The notes: a model not told the origin generated them from the sequence alone. Shown: positions 37,221 through 46,198, counted from the stretch's first letter. The stretch is 64,000 bases of DNA from Rahnella woolbedingensis (GCF_003602095.1 NZ_RAHH01000001.1:186001-250000); one strand, 5' to 3'. A program made the numbers and translations.

Positions 37221-38333
37221 ATGATGAAATTACGCGCGCTTTCTCTGGTAATTCCTGCTCTGATGATGGCCGGCACTGCGGGTGCTGCCGAAATTTATAA
37301 TAAAGACGGCAACAAACTTGATCTGTTCGGTAAAGTCGACGGCTTGCATTATTTCTCCAACGATGACAGCACTGACGGCGACCAATCATATATGCGTTTT
37401 GGCTTTCGCGGTGAAACCCAAATTAATAGCGAACTGACCGGTTACGGTGAGTGGGAATATCAGGCAGCCCTGAATTCTGCTGAAAGCGCTGATAATAACA
37501 ACTTTACCCGTGTCGGCTTTGCTGGTCTGAAATTCGGGCAGTGGGGTTCACTGGATTACGGCCGTAACTATGGCGTGATGTATGACGTCGCGTCCTGGAC
37601 CGACGTACTGCCTGAATTCGGCGGCGATACTTACGGTGCAGACAACTTCATGTTCCAGCGTGCTAACGGCGTGCTGACTTACCGTAACAAAGATTTCTTC
37701 GGTGTGGTTGATGGCCTGGACGTTGCTGTTCAGTATCAGGGCAAAAACGGCAGCGCAACCGAATCTAACAACGGCCGCGACGTTCTGGCTCAAAACGGTG
37801 ACGGCTACGGCATGTCCCTGTCTTATGACCTGGGCGAAGGCTTCAGCGCAGCCGCCGCTATGATGTCTTCTGACCGTACCAATGAGCAAAATGGCCGTAA
37901 CAATCCGGCAATCATAGGTAACGGCGACAAAGCGACCGCTTACAGCGGTGGTCTGAAATACGACGCGAACAACATCTATCTGGCCGCGATGTACACCCAG
38001 AGCTACAACGCTAACCGCTTCGGTAAAGCAGGCAGCACCGCTTACGGTTATGCAGATAAAGCGCAGAACTTTGAAGCGGTAGCGCAATACCAGTTCGACT
38101 TCGGTCTGCGTCCGTCTGTTGCGTATGTTCAGTCACACGCCCGTAATGTTCCGGGTTACAGCAACCAGAACCTGACCAAATATGTTGATGTTGGCGCGTC
38201 TTACTTCTTCAACAAAAACATGCTGACTTACGTTGATTACAAAATCAACCTGATGGATGACACCCGTCTGACCCGCGACGCCGGCATCAATACCGATGAC
38301 GTTGTTGCTGTGGGCCTGGTTTATCAGTTCTGA
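37221..38333 (+). CDS. General porin, OmpC/OmpF family
   Basis: This 370-residue outer-membrane trimeric porin has a signal peptide [22 protein letters not shown], then [23 protein letters not shown], the classical enterobacterial start. The loop-3 constriction is [15 protein letters not shown], with PEFGGD as in OmpC/OmpF. It ends in VAVGLVYQF with the terminal Phe needed for BAM recognition. OmpC and OmpF types cannot be separated safely here, so no symbol is given. ATGs at 37221 and 37224 both fit AAGGA. It is a stand-alone gene. OmpR/EnvZ control is expected from the family; RybB normally represses such porins, but no clear pairing site was found here. Confidence 0.93.
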   Translation: MMKLRALSLVIPALMMAGTAGAAEIYNKDGNKLDLFGKVDGLHYFSNDDSTDGDQSYMRFGFRGETQINSELTGYGEWEYQAALNSAESADNNNFTRVGFAGLKFGQWGSLDYGRNYGVMYDVASWTDVLPEFGGDTYGADNFMFQRANGVLTYRNKDFFGVVDGLDVAVQYQGKNGSATESNNGRDVLAQNGDGYGMSLSYDLGEGFSAAAAMMSSDRTNEQNGRNNPAIIGNGDKATAYSGGLKYDANNIYLAAMYTQSYNANRFGKAGSTAYGYADKAQNFEAVAQYQFDFGLRPSVAYVQSHARNVPGYSNQNLTKYVDVGASYFFNKNMLTYVDYKINLMDDTRLTRDAGINTDDVVAVGLVYQF

Positions 38334-38380
38334 TAAACCGACGCTGCCCTTGTTGAGGGCACCTGCGTCTCATGTGTCTG

Positions 38381-38412
38381 AATCCCCTGCCGAAAGGTGG
38401 GGGATTTGCGTT
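38381..38412 (+). terminator. Probable terminator after the porin
   Basis: AATCCCC (38381-38387) pairs with GGGGATT (38400-38406) with inner CC/GG pairs and a GAAA loop. Only TGCGTTT follows, so the T-tract is weak. Confidence 0.6.
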
Positions 38413-38495
38413 TAACGTCTTCCTTTCTTCACTTTGATGGCTCAGGCATGATGGTGTGAACGTTCAACGACACCCTAGGATATAAGAGAGCCGCT

Positions 38496-38861
38496 ATGAC
38501 CGATTTCGCCACTCCCAATCTTCCTTCCCGAAACTTCAGCGCAACACAAGATTTCTACGGCAGTTTTGGCTTCCATACGACGTATGTCGATGACGGCTGG
38601 CTGATCATGGTACGTGGAACTCTTACGCTGGAATTCTTCCTGCACACAGAGCTTGATCCGCAAACCAGCTGGTTCAGTTGCTGTTTACGCGTCGATGATG
38701 CAGATGCCATGTTTGCTGCCTTTAAGGCCGCAGGCATCGGCGAGGATCCTCATTCACGCCCCTGCGTCCATCTGCCCCAAACCCAGTCAGGGATGAAAAT
38801 GGGAGTCATGATTGATATCGACGGGACATTGGTTCGGGTGATAGAGAATGATAAGGAGTAA
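38496..38861 (+). CDS. VOC-family protein (bleomycin-resistance-like)
   Basis: This 121-residue protein belongs to the vicinal-oxygen-chelate fold: PNLPSRNFSATQDFYGSFGF at the start, GTLTLEFFLHTELDP, then VDDADAMFAAFKAAG and DIDGTLVRVIEN at the end. Members bind bleomycin-type drugs by sequestration or act as small metalloenzymes. The annotation name reflects fold only, and the role here is unknown. A GAGAG lies 8 bases before the ATG. It stands alone between the porin and the rybB locus. Confidence 0.82.
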   Translation: MTDFATPNLPSRNFSATQDFYGSFGFHTTYVDDGWLIMVRGTLTLEFFLHTELDPQTSWFSCCLRVDDADAMFAAFKAAGIGEDPHSRPCVHLPQTQSGMKMGVMIDIDGTLVRVIENDKE

Positions 38862-38894
38862 TAAGGGGTAAGGAATTGTTTTAAAGCCAGAAAA

Positions 38895-38976
38895 GAAAAA
38901 ACCCACTAATCTTGAACCTAACGAGGCGGGATTAGTGGGCTCTCCAAATTTGGGGACTTCAAAGAAAAGCAGTGGC
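38895..38976 (-). ncRNA. rybB: RybB small RNA
   Basis: On the minus strand the RNA starts GCCACTGCTTTTCTTTGA, identical to the first 18 bases of E. coli RybB as I recall it. It continues with a GTCCCC-like and GGAG-containing middle and ends in a 10-base stem (CCCACTAATC/GATTAGTGGG, 38902-38911 and 38930-38939) followed by TTTTTT. Length about 82. RybB is an Hfq-dependent, sigma-E-induced repressor of outer-membrane protein mRNAs, acting through its 5-prime end. It lies downstream of ybjL, as expected from E. coli. A sigma-E promoter is correctly spaced upstream. Confidence 0.93.
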
Positions 38977-38982
38977 ACTAAT

Positions 38983-39009
38983 TAAGACTGCGACAGACTT
39001 TAAAAGTTC
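38983..39009 (-). promoter_or_regulatory. Sigma-E promoter of rybB
   Basis: On the minus strand GAACTT (39009-39004) is a perfect sigma-E -35 core. A 16-base spacer and TCTTA (38987-38983) as -10 follow, with 6 bases to the RybB 5-prime G at 38976. The arrangement matches the known rybB promoter. Confidence 0.85.
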
Positions 39010-39014
39010 GGTCT

Positions 39015-39059
39015 ATGTGGCAAAATTTTAAAAAAATTATTGATTTTTTTTTGCCACAT
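39015..39059. terminator. AT-rich inverted repeat after ybjL
   Basis: ATGTGGCAAAA (39015-39025) pairs perfectly with TTTTGCCACAT (39049-39059) across an A/T-only loop. It starts 19 bases after the ybjL stop and just before the sigma-E -35 of rybB. It may end ybjL transcription or insulate rybB. Confidence 0.6.
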
Positions 39060-39078
39060 TACAGTTCAACGACTTACG

Positions 39079-40761
39079 TCATGCCCCGGGCCAGATGATG
39101 ACGATCAATGTACCGGCGAGTGTCAGTAATACGTTAGCAATCGCGTAGGTTCCTGCATAACCGAGTGCCGGAATGTTACTGCGGGCTGTATCACTGATGA
39201 TTTCCATCGCCGGAGCGCAGGTTCGTGCGCCCATGATGGCACCGAACAGCAGCGCGCGGTTCATGCGCAAAACATATGCCCCGAAGATAAAGCAGATCAC
39301 CACCGGAACCAGGCTGACAATCAGACCGGAAATCAACATCTGTCCGCCGACGGCACCGAGGCCATTATTGATGCCCGCACCGGCACTCAGGCCGACGCCC
39401 GCCATAAACACCATCAGACCAAACTCTTTCACCATGTTCAGTGCGCCCTGCGGGATATAGCCGAAAGTAGGGTGGTTGGCGCGCAGGAAACCCAGCATGA
39501 TCCCGGCGAACAGCAAGCCCGCCGCATTCCCGATACCAAAGCTGAAATTTTTGAACTGGAAGGTGATAAGACCAATCATCAGGCCGACAATAAAGAAGGC
39601 GCAGAAGGCCAGTAAATCGGTGAGCTGGCTGTGCACAGAGATAAACCCGATACGCTCTGCCACACTTTTCACGCGTTTTGCATCGCCGCTGACCTGCAAA
39701 ACGTCGCCTTTATTAAGCACGATACTGTCGTCGATTGGCATTTCAATCTGGCTGCGGATCACACGGTTCAGGAAGCAACCCTGATCGGTCAGATTCAGCT
39801 GGCTCAGACGCTTGCCGACGGCGTGGTTGTTCTTGACCACCACTTCTTCGGTGACGATGCGCATGTCGAGCAGGTCACGGTCGAACACTTCCTTGCCGTT
39901 ACGAAAACTCGGATCAAGACGTGAATGCGCATCCGGATAACCCACCAGCGAGATTTCATCGCCGACTTGTAATACCGCGTCACCGTCCGGCGTCGCCAGA
40001 ATGCCGTTGCGGCGGATGCGTTCGATGTAACATCCGGTCTGGCGATAAATGCCCAGTTCACGCAGGTTTTTGCCATCCGCCCAGGCCACGAGTTCCTGGC
40101 CAACACGATAGGCGCGGATCACCGGCAGATAGACTTTGCGTTTGCTGTCAGTATCCAGCCCGCGCTCGCGTGCAATTTGCTGGGCGCTGGTGGGTAAATC
40201 CTGATGCTGTAGTTTTGGCAGATAACGGGCGCCGAAAATCAGGCTGACCAGTCCGATAAGATAGGTCAGGGCGTAGCCGAGACTCAGATTATCCAGTTCG
40301 GACCCGAGAAGATTATTGCCGCCCATGGTGTTGCGCAGCGTGTCCCCCGCGCCGACCAGCACCGGCGTAGAGGTCATGGAACCGGCCAGCATACCGGCGG
40401 TCAGGCCGATGTCCCAACCAAACAAACGACCGAGCCCGAAAGCCAGCAACATGGCGCTACCGACCATCACCAGCGCCAGCATGAAATAATTTTTGCCGTC
40501 GCGGAAGAATATTGAAAAAAAGTTCGGTCCGGCTTCGACACCCACACAGAAAATAAACAGCATAAAGCCGAGGTTCAGGGCTTCGGTATTAATGCTGAAG
40601 TGCTGCTGGCCTAAAAGCAGGGAAACCACTAATACGCCAATAGAATTTCCGAGCTGGACAGAACCCAGACGAATTTTCCCCAGACACAAACCGAGTGCCA
40701 GAACTACAAATAATAACAGGATGTAATTCCCGTTTAACAAACTAGCGACGTTTATATTCAC
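39079..40761 (-). CDS. ybjL: YbjL putative transporter (AspT family)
   Basis: This 560-residue inner-membrane protein of the aspartate:alanine exchanger family has about five membrane segments, two central RCK-C (TrkA-C) domains (about residues 205-375, with [11 protein letters not shown] and [10 protein letters not shown]), and a second membrane half. The N-terminus [30 protein letters not shown] and [30 protein letters not shown] near the end are almost the E. coli YbjL sequence (about 561). The start is GTG at 40761, with only a weak ribosome site. Transported substrate is not established. It is followed by rybB and faces ybjM. Confidence 0.93.
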   Translation of the reverse strand: MNINVASLLNGNYILLLFVVLALGLCLGKIRLGSVQLGNSIGVLVVSLLLGQQHFSINTEALNLGFMLFIFCVGVEAGPNFFSIFFRDGKNYFMLALVMVGSAMLLAFGLGRLFGWDIGLTAGMLAGSMTSTPVLVGAGDTLRNTMGGNNLLGSELDNLSLGYALTYLIGLVSLIFGARYLPKLQHQDLPTSAQQIARERGLDTDSKRKVYLPVIRAYRVGQELVAWADGKNLRELGIYRQTGCYIERIRRNGILATPDGDAVLQVGDEISLVGYPDAHSRLDPSFRNGKEVFDRDLLDMRIVTEEVVVKNNHAVGKRLSQLNLTDQGCFLNRVIRSQIEMPIDDSIVLNKGDVLQVSGDAKRVKSVAERIGFISVHSQLTDLLAFCAFFIVGLMIGLITFQFKNFSFGIGNAAGLLFAGIMLGFLRANHPTFGYIPQGALNMVKEFGLMVFMAGVGLSAGAGINNGLGAVGGQMLISGLIVSLVPVVICFIFGAYVLRMNRALLFGAIMGARTCAPAMEIISDTARSNIPALGYAGTYAIANVLLTLAGTLIVIIWPGA

Positions 40762-41085
40762 AAGGATAACTTATTGTTTACCAACAAATTCTTGATATAG
40801 GAGAATGTAAAGGATAAATTCAGAAACAGAAAATTCCTACTCGCGCTGCCATCGCCTGATAAAAGGCCGGAGTCAGGGCAAAGCGGCTTTCGGGCGTCAT
40901 TTTAGTCACAGAAAGGCCGTTCAGCCAGAGAAAAGGCCGTTTAAATATTCTGAAAGCTTTTTTTGTGTTTCGCGGGAGTGCGAGACACCGCAGGCAAAGG
41001 AGCCAGAGGGCTCTGACAGGTAAGAAAGAACGCATTTTGTGCAGAGAACCTGTGAAAAACTCGCCAGCTTTAAGGAGGAAGTAAA
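40762..41085. other. ybjL-ybjM divergent gap
   Basis: This 324-base region holds no convincing gene. AGAAAGGCCGTT-like sequence occurs twice in 30 bases near 40911-40945. A strong ribosome site AAGGAGGAAG directly precedes ybjM. Promoters for ybjL and ybjM must lie here, but none could be assigned. Confidence 0.4.
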
Positions 41086-41472
41086 ATGGCAATTTGGCGA
41101 ACGATAAAAGCACCGGCGACATGTTGTATATTATTTGTAATTGCTTTTATCTTTTTAAAAAATGGTTGGATAATTGTTAGCGATAAATTCCCCGGTCCGG
41201 AATACGGGCTGTTGTTATTTCTTTTTCCTGGTGTAATAACGGCTTTAATATTTCGCAGTACGGCGATTTTTTCCACTTTGCTGGGCGCTTTTGCGGCAGT
41301 GCCTTTTTGTTTCATTCTGCGCTGGATTTACTACGTTCGCGTACGACCTCCGGTTCAGGAAGTGGCCTATGCCGCCAGCGCGATTTTCTGGTGCGTGCTG
41401 GGTGCAATGTTTGTTGTTCTCGCCACAACCGCCTACCGGCAATATCTGACCAATAAAAAAGGCGCTCACTGA
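41086..41472 (+). CDS. ybjM: YbjM inner-membrane protein
   Basis: This 128-residue protein has four hydrophobic segments: CCILFVIAFIFLKNGW, YGLLLFLFPGVITALIF, STLLGAFAAVPFCFILRW and AIFWCVLGAMFVVLAT. It is diverged from, but the same size and topology as, E. coli YbjM (125), and has the same neighbours ybjL and grxA. It shares EYGLLLFLFPG and SAIFWCVLGA-type segments. Function unknown. AAGGAGGAAG precedes the ATG. Its last five codons and stop form the left arm and loop of the terminator shared with grxA. Confidence 0.83.
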   Translation: MAIWRTIKAPATCCILFVIAFIFLKNGWIIVSDKFPGPEYGLLLFLFPGVITALIFRSTAIFSTLLGAFAAVPFCFILRWIYYVRVRPPVQEVAYAASAIFWCVLGAMFVVLATTAYRQYLTNKKGAH

Positions 41473-41482
41473 GCGCCTTTTT
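41456..41482. terminator. Bidirectional terminator over the ybjM stop codon
   Basis: AAAAAGGCGCTCA and TGAGCGCCTTTTT are perfect complements around one base (C at 41469). The ybjM TGA (41470-41472) is inside the right arm. It has a T-run on both strands, so it serves ybjM and grxA. Confidence 0.92.
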
Positions 41483-41511
41483 GCTGTGTATATGTCTTTA
41501 TTCTTTGCGGA

Positions 41512-41778
41512 TCAGTTGCTGAAAAGCGCCAGATTCTCTTTGGCATACGCTTCAAAATCAGTGCAACCGCCGATGTGTTTCTGATCGAGGAAAATCTGTG
41601 GAACCGTTTCGACCGGTTTGCCCACGGTTTTTTCCAGGTCGGCTTTAGTGATACCTTCCGCGTGGATATCGATATAACGGAAGTTGAAATCATCACGTTC
41701 TTCAGTCAGTTTTTCAGCCAACTCTTTAGCACGCACGCAATAAGGACAGCCAGGACGCCCGAAAATTACTGCAAACAT
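41512..41778 (-). CDS. grxA: Glutaredoxin 1
   Basis: This 88-residue thioredoxin-fold protein has the redox motif CPYC (C11, C14) in VIFGRPGCPYCVRAKELAEKL, the cis-Pro in ETVPQIFLD and the glutathione-binding IGGCTDFEAY. It reduces ribonucleotide reductase and other disulfides with glutathione in the cytoplasm. E. coli GrxA has 85 residues and a GGYTDF; here GGC adds an extra cysteine. AAGGAG precedes the ATG at 41778. OxyR control is known in E. coli; the upstream region has CTAT-like elements, but I could not make a convincing full OxyR site. Confidence 0.95.
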   Translation of the reverse strand: MFAVIFGRPGCPYCVRAKELAEKLTEERDDFNFRYIDIHAEGITKADLEKTVGKPVETVPQIFLDQKHIGGCTDFEAYAKENLALFSN

Positions 41779-42087
41779 GGAGACTCCTTAGTTAATACCA
41801 ACAAGATAAAATGAAAGGCGAGTGACTATTTTTGTTATCCACATCACCTTTTTGATGTCGCTACTATGCCTGTTGCAAACCATAAAAAAAAGCAGGAATT
41901 ACCTGTCAGTCTGATACCTCTGACCTATCTGAATGAACCTGCTGCTGTTTTTGGCCGCCACACATTGTTGCACCAATTGATGCCGCAAACCTTGCAAACG
42001 GTGCTCACTGCATGAATGATTGAGACAGTGAGCTCTTTTACTTACACCTTTACCCACACCGTTACTTACATCATTCAGGAATTTTTA
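41779..42087. other. grxA-nfsA divergent gap, ybjC absent
   Basis: This 309-base region holds the two divergent promoters. E. coli has the small gene ybjC here, but no comparable open frame is seen. A long imperfect stem AGCAGG (about 41893) with CCTGCT (about 41938) occurs. Nothing else could be assigned. Confidence 0.5.
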
Positions 42088-42810
42088 ATGACGCCGACTA
42101 TCGACCTTTTGCGCTCACACCGTTCAATTCGCGCCTTTACCGACCAACCGGTAACCGAAGAACAACGCGAGGCCATCATTGGCGCTGCGCAATCAGCATC
42201 GACTTCCAGTTTCCTGCAATGCTCTTCTATTATTCGTGTCACCGATCCTTCACTGCGCGAAACTCTGGTGCAGTACACCGGCGGACAAAAATATGTTGCC
42301 ACTGCGGCTGAATTTTGGGTCTTCTGCGCAGATTTCAACCGTAACTTGCAGATTAATCCCGAAGCTGAACTTGGCCTTGCCGAGCAGTTGCTGCTGGGTT
42401 GCGTGGATACCGCGCTGATGGCGCAAAATGCCATGACGGCGGCCGAGTCGCTGGGTCTGGGCGGCGTATTTATCGGCGGGATCCGCAATCAGGTGGAGGA
42501 TGTTGTCACGCTGCTGAAATTGCCAAAATTCGTTATGCCGCTGTTTGGTTTTTGCATCGGTACACCCGCGCAGGATCATCAGGTGAAACCGCGTATGCCG
42601 CAGTCCATGCTGGTTCACGAAAACACTTATCAGCCAGTGAATAAAGCGGTGCTGGCGGAATATGATGAAGAACTGAGTCAGTATTACTTACAGCGGGACA
42701 GCAATGCGCGTCGCGATACCTGGAGTGACCTGATCATGCGCACGCTGAAAAAGGAACAGCGTCCTTTCATGCTGGACGCATTGCACAAGCAAGGTTGGGC
42801 AACACGCTAA
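42088..42810 (+). CDS. nfsA: Oxygen-insensitive NADPH nitroreductase A
   Basis: This 240-residue flavoprotein has the E. coli length. It reduces nitroaromatics, quinones and chromate by two-electron steps with NADPH and FMN. Conserved segments are [20 protein letters not shown] with FMN-binding arginines, [64 protein letters not shown] and [17 protein letters not shown]. The ATG at 42088 follows AGGAA; the frame extends to 42016 without a ribosome site. It is followed by rimK after 19 bases, probably in one operon, as in E. coli. Confidence 0.95.
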   Translation: MTPTIDLLRSHRSIRAFTDQPVTEEQREAIIGAAQSASTSSFLQCSSIIRVTDPSLRETLVQYTGGQKYVATAAEFWVFCADFNRNLQINPEAELGLAEQLLLGCVDTALMAQNAMTAAESLGLGGVFIGGIRNQVEDVVTLLKLPKFVMPLFGFCIGTPAQDHQVKPRMPQSMLVHENTYQPVNKAVLAEYDEELSQYYLQRDSNARRDTWSDLIMRTLKKEQRPFMLDALHKQGWATR

Positions 42811-42829
42811 CACGGCGACGGAGTGTCGG

Positions 42830-43732
42830 ATGAAAATTGCAATTCTTTCCCGTGACGGGTCTTTGTATTCGTGTAAGCGCCTGAAGGAAGCGGCAGAATC
42901 ACGCGGGCATGAGATAGACATCATTGACCCGCTTTCCTGCTATATGAATATCAATCCGGCTGCGCCCAGTGTGCATTATCGCGGACGTCAGCTCGATAAG
43001 TACCACGCGGTTATTCCACGTATTGGTTCTGCGATCACTTTTTATGGCACCGCGGTGTTACGCCAGTTTGAAATGCTGGGCAGTTTTCCGCTCAATGAAT
43101 CGGTGGCCATTACCCGTGCGCGCGATAAATTACGCTCCATGCAGATTCTGGCGCGTGAAGGCATTGATTTGCCGATCACCGGTTTTGCGAATGCGCCGGA
43201 CGATACGTCGGATTTGATTGCGCTGGTCGGTGGTGCGCCGCTGGTGGTAAAGCTGGTGGAAGGCACGCAGGGCATCGGCGTGGTGCTGGCGGAAACCCGT
43301 CAGGCGGCGGAAAGTGTGATTGACGCCTTTCGTGGACTGAACGCGCATATTCTGGTGCAGGAATATATTGCTGAAGCGCAGGGGCGTGATATCCGCTGTC
43401 TGGTCGTGGGCAGGAAAGTGGTGGCGGCGATTGAGCGTCAGGCCAAGCCGGGTGATTTTCGCTCCAACCTGCATCGCGGCGGCACGGCGACTCAGGTCAA
43501 AATCACGCCAGAAGAGAAAGAAATTGCAGTAAAAGCGGCGCTGACACTCGGGCTGGATGTCGCCGGTGTGGATATTTTGCGCGCTAACCGCGGCCCGCTG
43601 GTGATGGAAGTCAATGCGTCGCCGGGGCTGGAAGGGATCGAAACGACCACCGGGCTGGATATCGCCGGTATGATGATTGACTACATTGATCAACGGGCGC
43701 GACCGGGATTTCGTCTGAAATCCGGCGGCTAA
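42830..43732 (+). CDS. rimK: Ribosomal protein S6--L-glutamate ligase
   Basis: This 300-residue protein has the E. coli length. It is an ATP-grasp ligase that adds glutamates to the C-terminus of ribosomal protein S6 and can make poly-glutamate. Visible parts are [51 protein letters not shown], the ATP-grasp loop [41 protein letters not shown] and the metal-binding [14 protein letters not shown]. The ribosome site is GGAG, 8 bases before the ATG. It lies in nfsA-rimK, followed by a strong terminator. Confidence 0.95.
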   Translation: MKIAILSRDGSLYSCKRLKEAAESRGHEIDIIDPLSCYMNINPAAPSVHYRGRQLDKYHAVIPRIGSAITFYGTAVLRQFEMLGSFPLNESVAITRARDKLRSMQILAREGIDLPITGFANAPDDTSDLIALVGGAPLVVKLVEGTQGIGVVLAETRQAAESVIDAFRGLNAHILVQEYIAEAQGRDIRCLVVGRKVVAAIERQAKPGDFRSNLHRGGTATQVKITPEEKEIAVKAALTLGLDVAGVDILRANRGPLVMEVNASPGLEGIETTTGLDIAGMMIDYIDQRARPGFRLKSGG

Positions 43733-43808
43733 TTCTCATTTCACCGCGCTAATGTCCATCAATCCGGTATTGATCGTAGCGCTAACCGGCAATATTCCGT
43801 AAGCTATG

Positions 43809-43852
43809 ACCCCTTCGTAATGCCGATAGCGTTACGAAGGGGTTGTTATTTT
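43809..43852 (+). terminator. Terminator after rimK
   Basis: ACCCCTTCGTAA (43809-43820) pairs perfectly with TTACGAAGGGGT (43832-43843) across an 11-base loop, followed by TGTTATTTT. It ends the nfsA-rimK unit just before ybjN. Confidence 0.88.
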
Positions 43853-43879
43853 CGTTGTGTTGAACTCGTGAGGCATTCT

Positions 43880-44362
43880 ATGGATTCGCTCATCGTCCCT
43901 GATTTAGCGCTGCTGCGGCGCTGGCTGGATCAGCTGGGCATCTCTTTTTTCGAGTGTGATTCCTGTCAGGCTCTCCATTTGCCGCATATGCAGAATTTTG
44001 ATGGTATTTTTGATGCCAAACTCGATATCGTAGACAACGTTATTTTGTTCTCTGCGCTGGCCGAAGTAAAACCGACGGCGCTGATCCCGCTGGTCGCTGA
44101 CCTGAGCTCGATTAATGCCAGCTCCCTGACCATTAAAGCGTTTGTTGATATTCAGGACGATAATCTACCGAAGCTGATTGTCTGCCAGTCGCTGACGATT
44201 GCGGTGGGTGTAACCGAAGAGCAGTTTGCTTTCTTCCTGCAACAGGCAGAAGAGCAGATGTCGATGATTATTCTCGAAGCGCATGCCAATGACCTGCTGT
44301 TCCTCGGTGATGAAGAAGAAGGCGCGCCGGTCCCTTCCGTGAATTTACCGTTGCTGCACTGA
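43880..44362 (+). CDS. ybjN: YbjN, sensory-transduction-related small protein
   Basis: This 160-residue cytoplasmic protein matches E. coli YbjN (158): SLIVPDLALLRRWLDQLGISFFECDSCQALHLPHMQNFDG, SSINASSLTIKAFVDIQDDNLPKL, and EEQFAFFLQQAEEQMSMIILEA. The fold resembles a type III secretion chaperone-like fold. In E. coli its overexpression affects motility, biofilm and stress responses; direct activity is unknown. The start at 43880 follows GAGG and gives the normal N-terminus, whereas the frame to 43820 overlaps the rimK terminator. It has its own terminator. Confidence 0.92.
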   Translation: MDSLIVPDLALLRRWLDQLGISFFECDSCQALHLPHMQNFDGIFDAKLDIVDNVILFSALAEVKPTALIPLVADLSSINASSLTIKAFVDIQDDNLPKLIVCQSLTIAVGVTEEQFAFFLQQAEEQMSMIILEAHANDLLFLGDEEEGAPVPSVNLPLLH

Positions 44363-44373
44363 TTTTGTTTTAT

Positions 44374-44403
44374 CTGCCATTTCCCTGATGGCAGTTATTT
44401 CTG
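44374..44403 (+). terminator. Terminator after ybjN
   Basis: CTGCCAT (44374-44380) pairs with ATGGCAG (44388-44394) across a 7-base loop, followed by TTATTTCTG. It starts 11 bases after the ybjN stop. Confidence 0.75.
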
Positions 44404-44821
44404 TAAAGACGTTTTCCCCCTTGAAGATCCTTTTCTGCGAGCCGTGTTTATTGCGGCTCCGCTGCCTTTATTCGCTTTCGCCATAAGTTATGCTGGGATT
44501 GTGCCATTGTTGCCGGATATTTCACTTTGTTAAAAGGCAAAATGCCAGACGGTATAGACTAAATCTGCATAATTAATCGATAAACGCTGGTTTTGCCTCA
44601 GGAGGCTGGTACACGGGGGTTGCAGGCGCTATGCTTCTGACTCTGCATCAAGCGTGATTACGTCGTAAAACCAAACGGTTAATTCGCAGGCAGCGTATGC
44701 GTCAACGTTGAATGCCTATGCACATTCGTGGACGGCAATTGGCCTTAGTGTGAAAGGTTTTGTATTCGTTTCAGTGATACAAATTCAATTTTATATTCCC
44801 CTGTCTTGGAGGTAGTAACGG
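44404..44821 (+). other. Long leader region of potFGHI
   Basis: This 418-base gap holds the pot promoter. A stem GAGCCG/CGGCTC (44439-44459) and an inverted pair TTTGTAT/ATACAAA (44759-44783) are visible; the latter lies 39 bases before potF. GGAGG precedes potF. I tested it for sigma-54 spacing and found no match. No gene is seen. Confidence 0.4.
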
Positions 44822-45931
44822 ATGTTCACCCTGCGTAAAAAGTGGTTATCGGGTGTTGTCGCCGGCCTGGTTATGGCTGCGTCCGTCACAGCGTCTGCGG
44901 AAGAAAAAACGCTGCACATCTATAACTGGTCCGATTATATCGCGCCAAATACCGTGCCTGATTTCCAGAAGGAAACCGGCATTAAAGTGGTTTACGACGT
45001 GTTTGACTCCAACGAAGTGCTGGAAGGCAAACTGATGGCGGGCAGCACCGGTTTTGATTTGGTGGTGCCATCGGCCAGTTTCCTTGAACGTCAGCTGGCG
45101 GCAGGCGTCTTCCAGCCGCTGGATAAGAGCAAACTGCCAAATTACAAAAATATGGATCCTGATCTGCTCAAGATGGTGGCGCAGCACGATCCGGGTAACA
45201 AATACGCTATCCCTTATCTGTGGGCGACCACCGGCATCGGCTATAACGTCGAAAAAGTGAAAGCAGTTCTGGGCAAAGATGCGCCGGTCGACAGCTGGGA
45301 TTTAGTTCTCAAGCCTGAAAACCTCGAGAAACTGAAAAGCTGCGGCGTTTCTTTCCTCGATGCGCCAGCTGAAATCTACGCCACTGTGCTCAATTATCTG
45401 CATCTGGATCCGAACAGTACCAAAGCGTCCGATTACACCGGTGCGGCCAACGATCTGCTGCTGAAACTGCGTCCGAACATTCGTTATTTCCACTCTTCCC
45501 AGTACATCAATGACCTGGCGAATGGTGATATCTGTGTGGCGATTGGCTGGGCAGGGGATGTGATGCAGGCGTCGAACCGCGCGAAGGAAGCCAAGAATGG
45601 CGTGAACGTGGCGTACAGCATTCCGAAAGAAGGGGCGCTGGCCTTCTTCGATGTGTTTGCTATCCCGGCGGATGCGAAAAATCTCGATGAAGCGTATCAG
45701 TTCCTGAACTACCTGATGGAACCGAAAGTCATCGCGCAAATCAGTAACACCGTTTACTACGCCAGCGGCAACAAAGCCGCGACGCCACTGGTGAATGAAG
45801 ACGTGCGTAATAACCCTGGCATTTATCCACCAGCAGACGTTCAGGCTAAGCTTTTCACCCTGAAAGTTCAGGATCCGAAAATCGACCGAGTTATCACACG
45901 AGCGTGGACCAAGGTTAAAACCGGCAAATAA
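44822..45931 (+). CDS. potF: Putrescine periplasmic binding protein
   Basis: This 369-residue receptor of the putrescine importer has a signal peptide (WLSGVVAGLVMAASVTASA, then EEKTLHIYNWSDYIAP). Ligand-pocket stretches are present: NWSDY, VFDSNEVLEGKLMAGSTGFDLVVPSASF, YLWATTGIGYN, SCGVSFLDAPAE, and AIGWAGDV. Length and sequence follow E. coli PotF (370). It binds putrescine and delivers it to PotGHI. The gap to potG is unusually rich in repeats: an ERIC element followed by a GC hairpin. Confidence 0.96.
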   Translation: MFTLRKKWLSGVVAGLVMAASVTASAEEKTLHIYNWSDYIAPNTVPDFQKETGIKVVYDVFDSNEVLEGKLMAGSTGFDLVVPSASFLERQLAAGVFQPLDKSKLPNYKNMDPDLLKMVAQHDPGNKYAIPYLWATTGIGYNVEKVKAVLGKDAPVDSWDLVLKPENLEKLKSCGVSFLDAPAEIYATVLNYLHLDPNSTKASDYTGAANDLLLKLRPNIRYFHSSQYINDLANGDICVAIGWAGDVMQASNRAKEAKNGVNVAYSIPKEGALAFFDVFAIPADAKNLDEAYQFLNYLMEPKVIAQISNTVYYASGNKAATPLVNEDVRNNPGIYPPADVQAKLFTLKVQDPKIDRVITRAWTKVKTGK

Positions 45932-46053
45932 ACCCGTCATACTTCAAGCTACAGATGCGTTGGCTGCGTTCGCTCACCCGAATCACTTACTTGTGTAAGC
46001 TCATCGGGATCCGCTCACTTGCCGCCTTCCTGTCACTCGAATTATTTAGGGTT
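45932..46053. repeat. ERIC (intergenic repeat unit) element
   Basis: The complement strand reads AAGTAAGTGATTCGGGTGAG, close to the classical ERIC core AAGTAAGTGACTGGGGTGAG, followed by CGAACGCAGCCAACGCA and ending near CTTGAAGTATGACGGGT. The element begins right at the potF stop codon and ends near 46053 with TTATTTAGGGTTT, giving about 122 bases, near the usual 127. ERIC elements are imperfect palindromes transcribed as long hairpins in enterobacterial mRNAs. Confidence 0.92.
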
Positions 46054-46061
46054 TAATCGAA

Positions 46062-46100
46062 AGCGGCTCCGCACAATCATGGCGGGGCCGCTGACGTTTT
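46062..46100 (+). other. GC-rich hairpin between potF and potG
   Basis: AGCGGCTCCGC (46062-46072) pairs with GCGGGGCCGCT (46082-46092), one G-U pair in 11, followed by GACGTTTTGC. It resembles a leaky terminator and lies just after the ERIC element, 107 bases before potG. Confidence 0.6.
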
Positions 46101-46198
46101 GCTTCTGGCTGTATTTTGGGCATACGAATCAGGCACTTTTCCCCCTGACTGTTATGCTTATTTGAACCGCTTTATTCTGATACCGGAGATTTCTCTGA

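Noticed and set aside
40820..41122. 100-codon minus-strand frame in the ybjL-ybjM gap
   Set aside because: Overlaps the ybjM start and ribosome site, resembles no family and has no ribosome site of its own.
41779..41880. OxyR site upstream of grxA
   Set aside because: Some CTAT/ATAG-like tetramers occur, but they do not keep the 7-base spacing of a full OxyR motif.
44580..44640. Sigma-54 promoter for potFGHI
   Set aside because: GG and GC pairs are present (TGGTAC...TTGC), but their spacing is 12, not the required 10.
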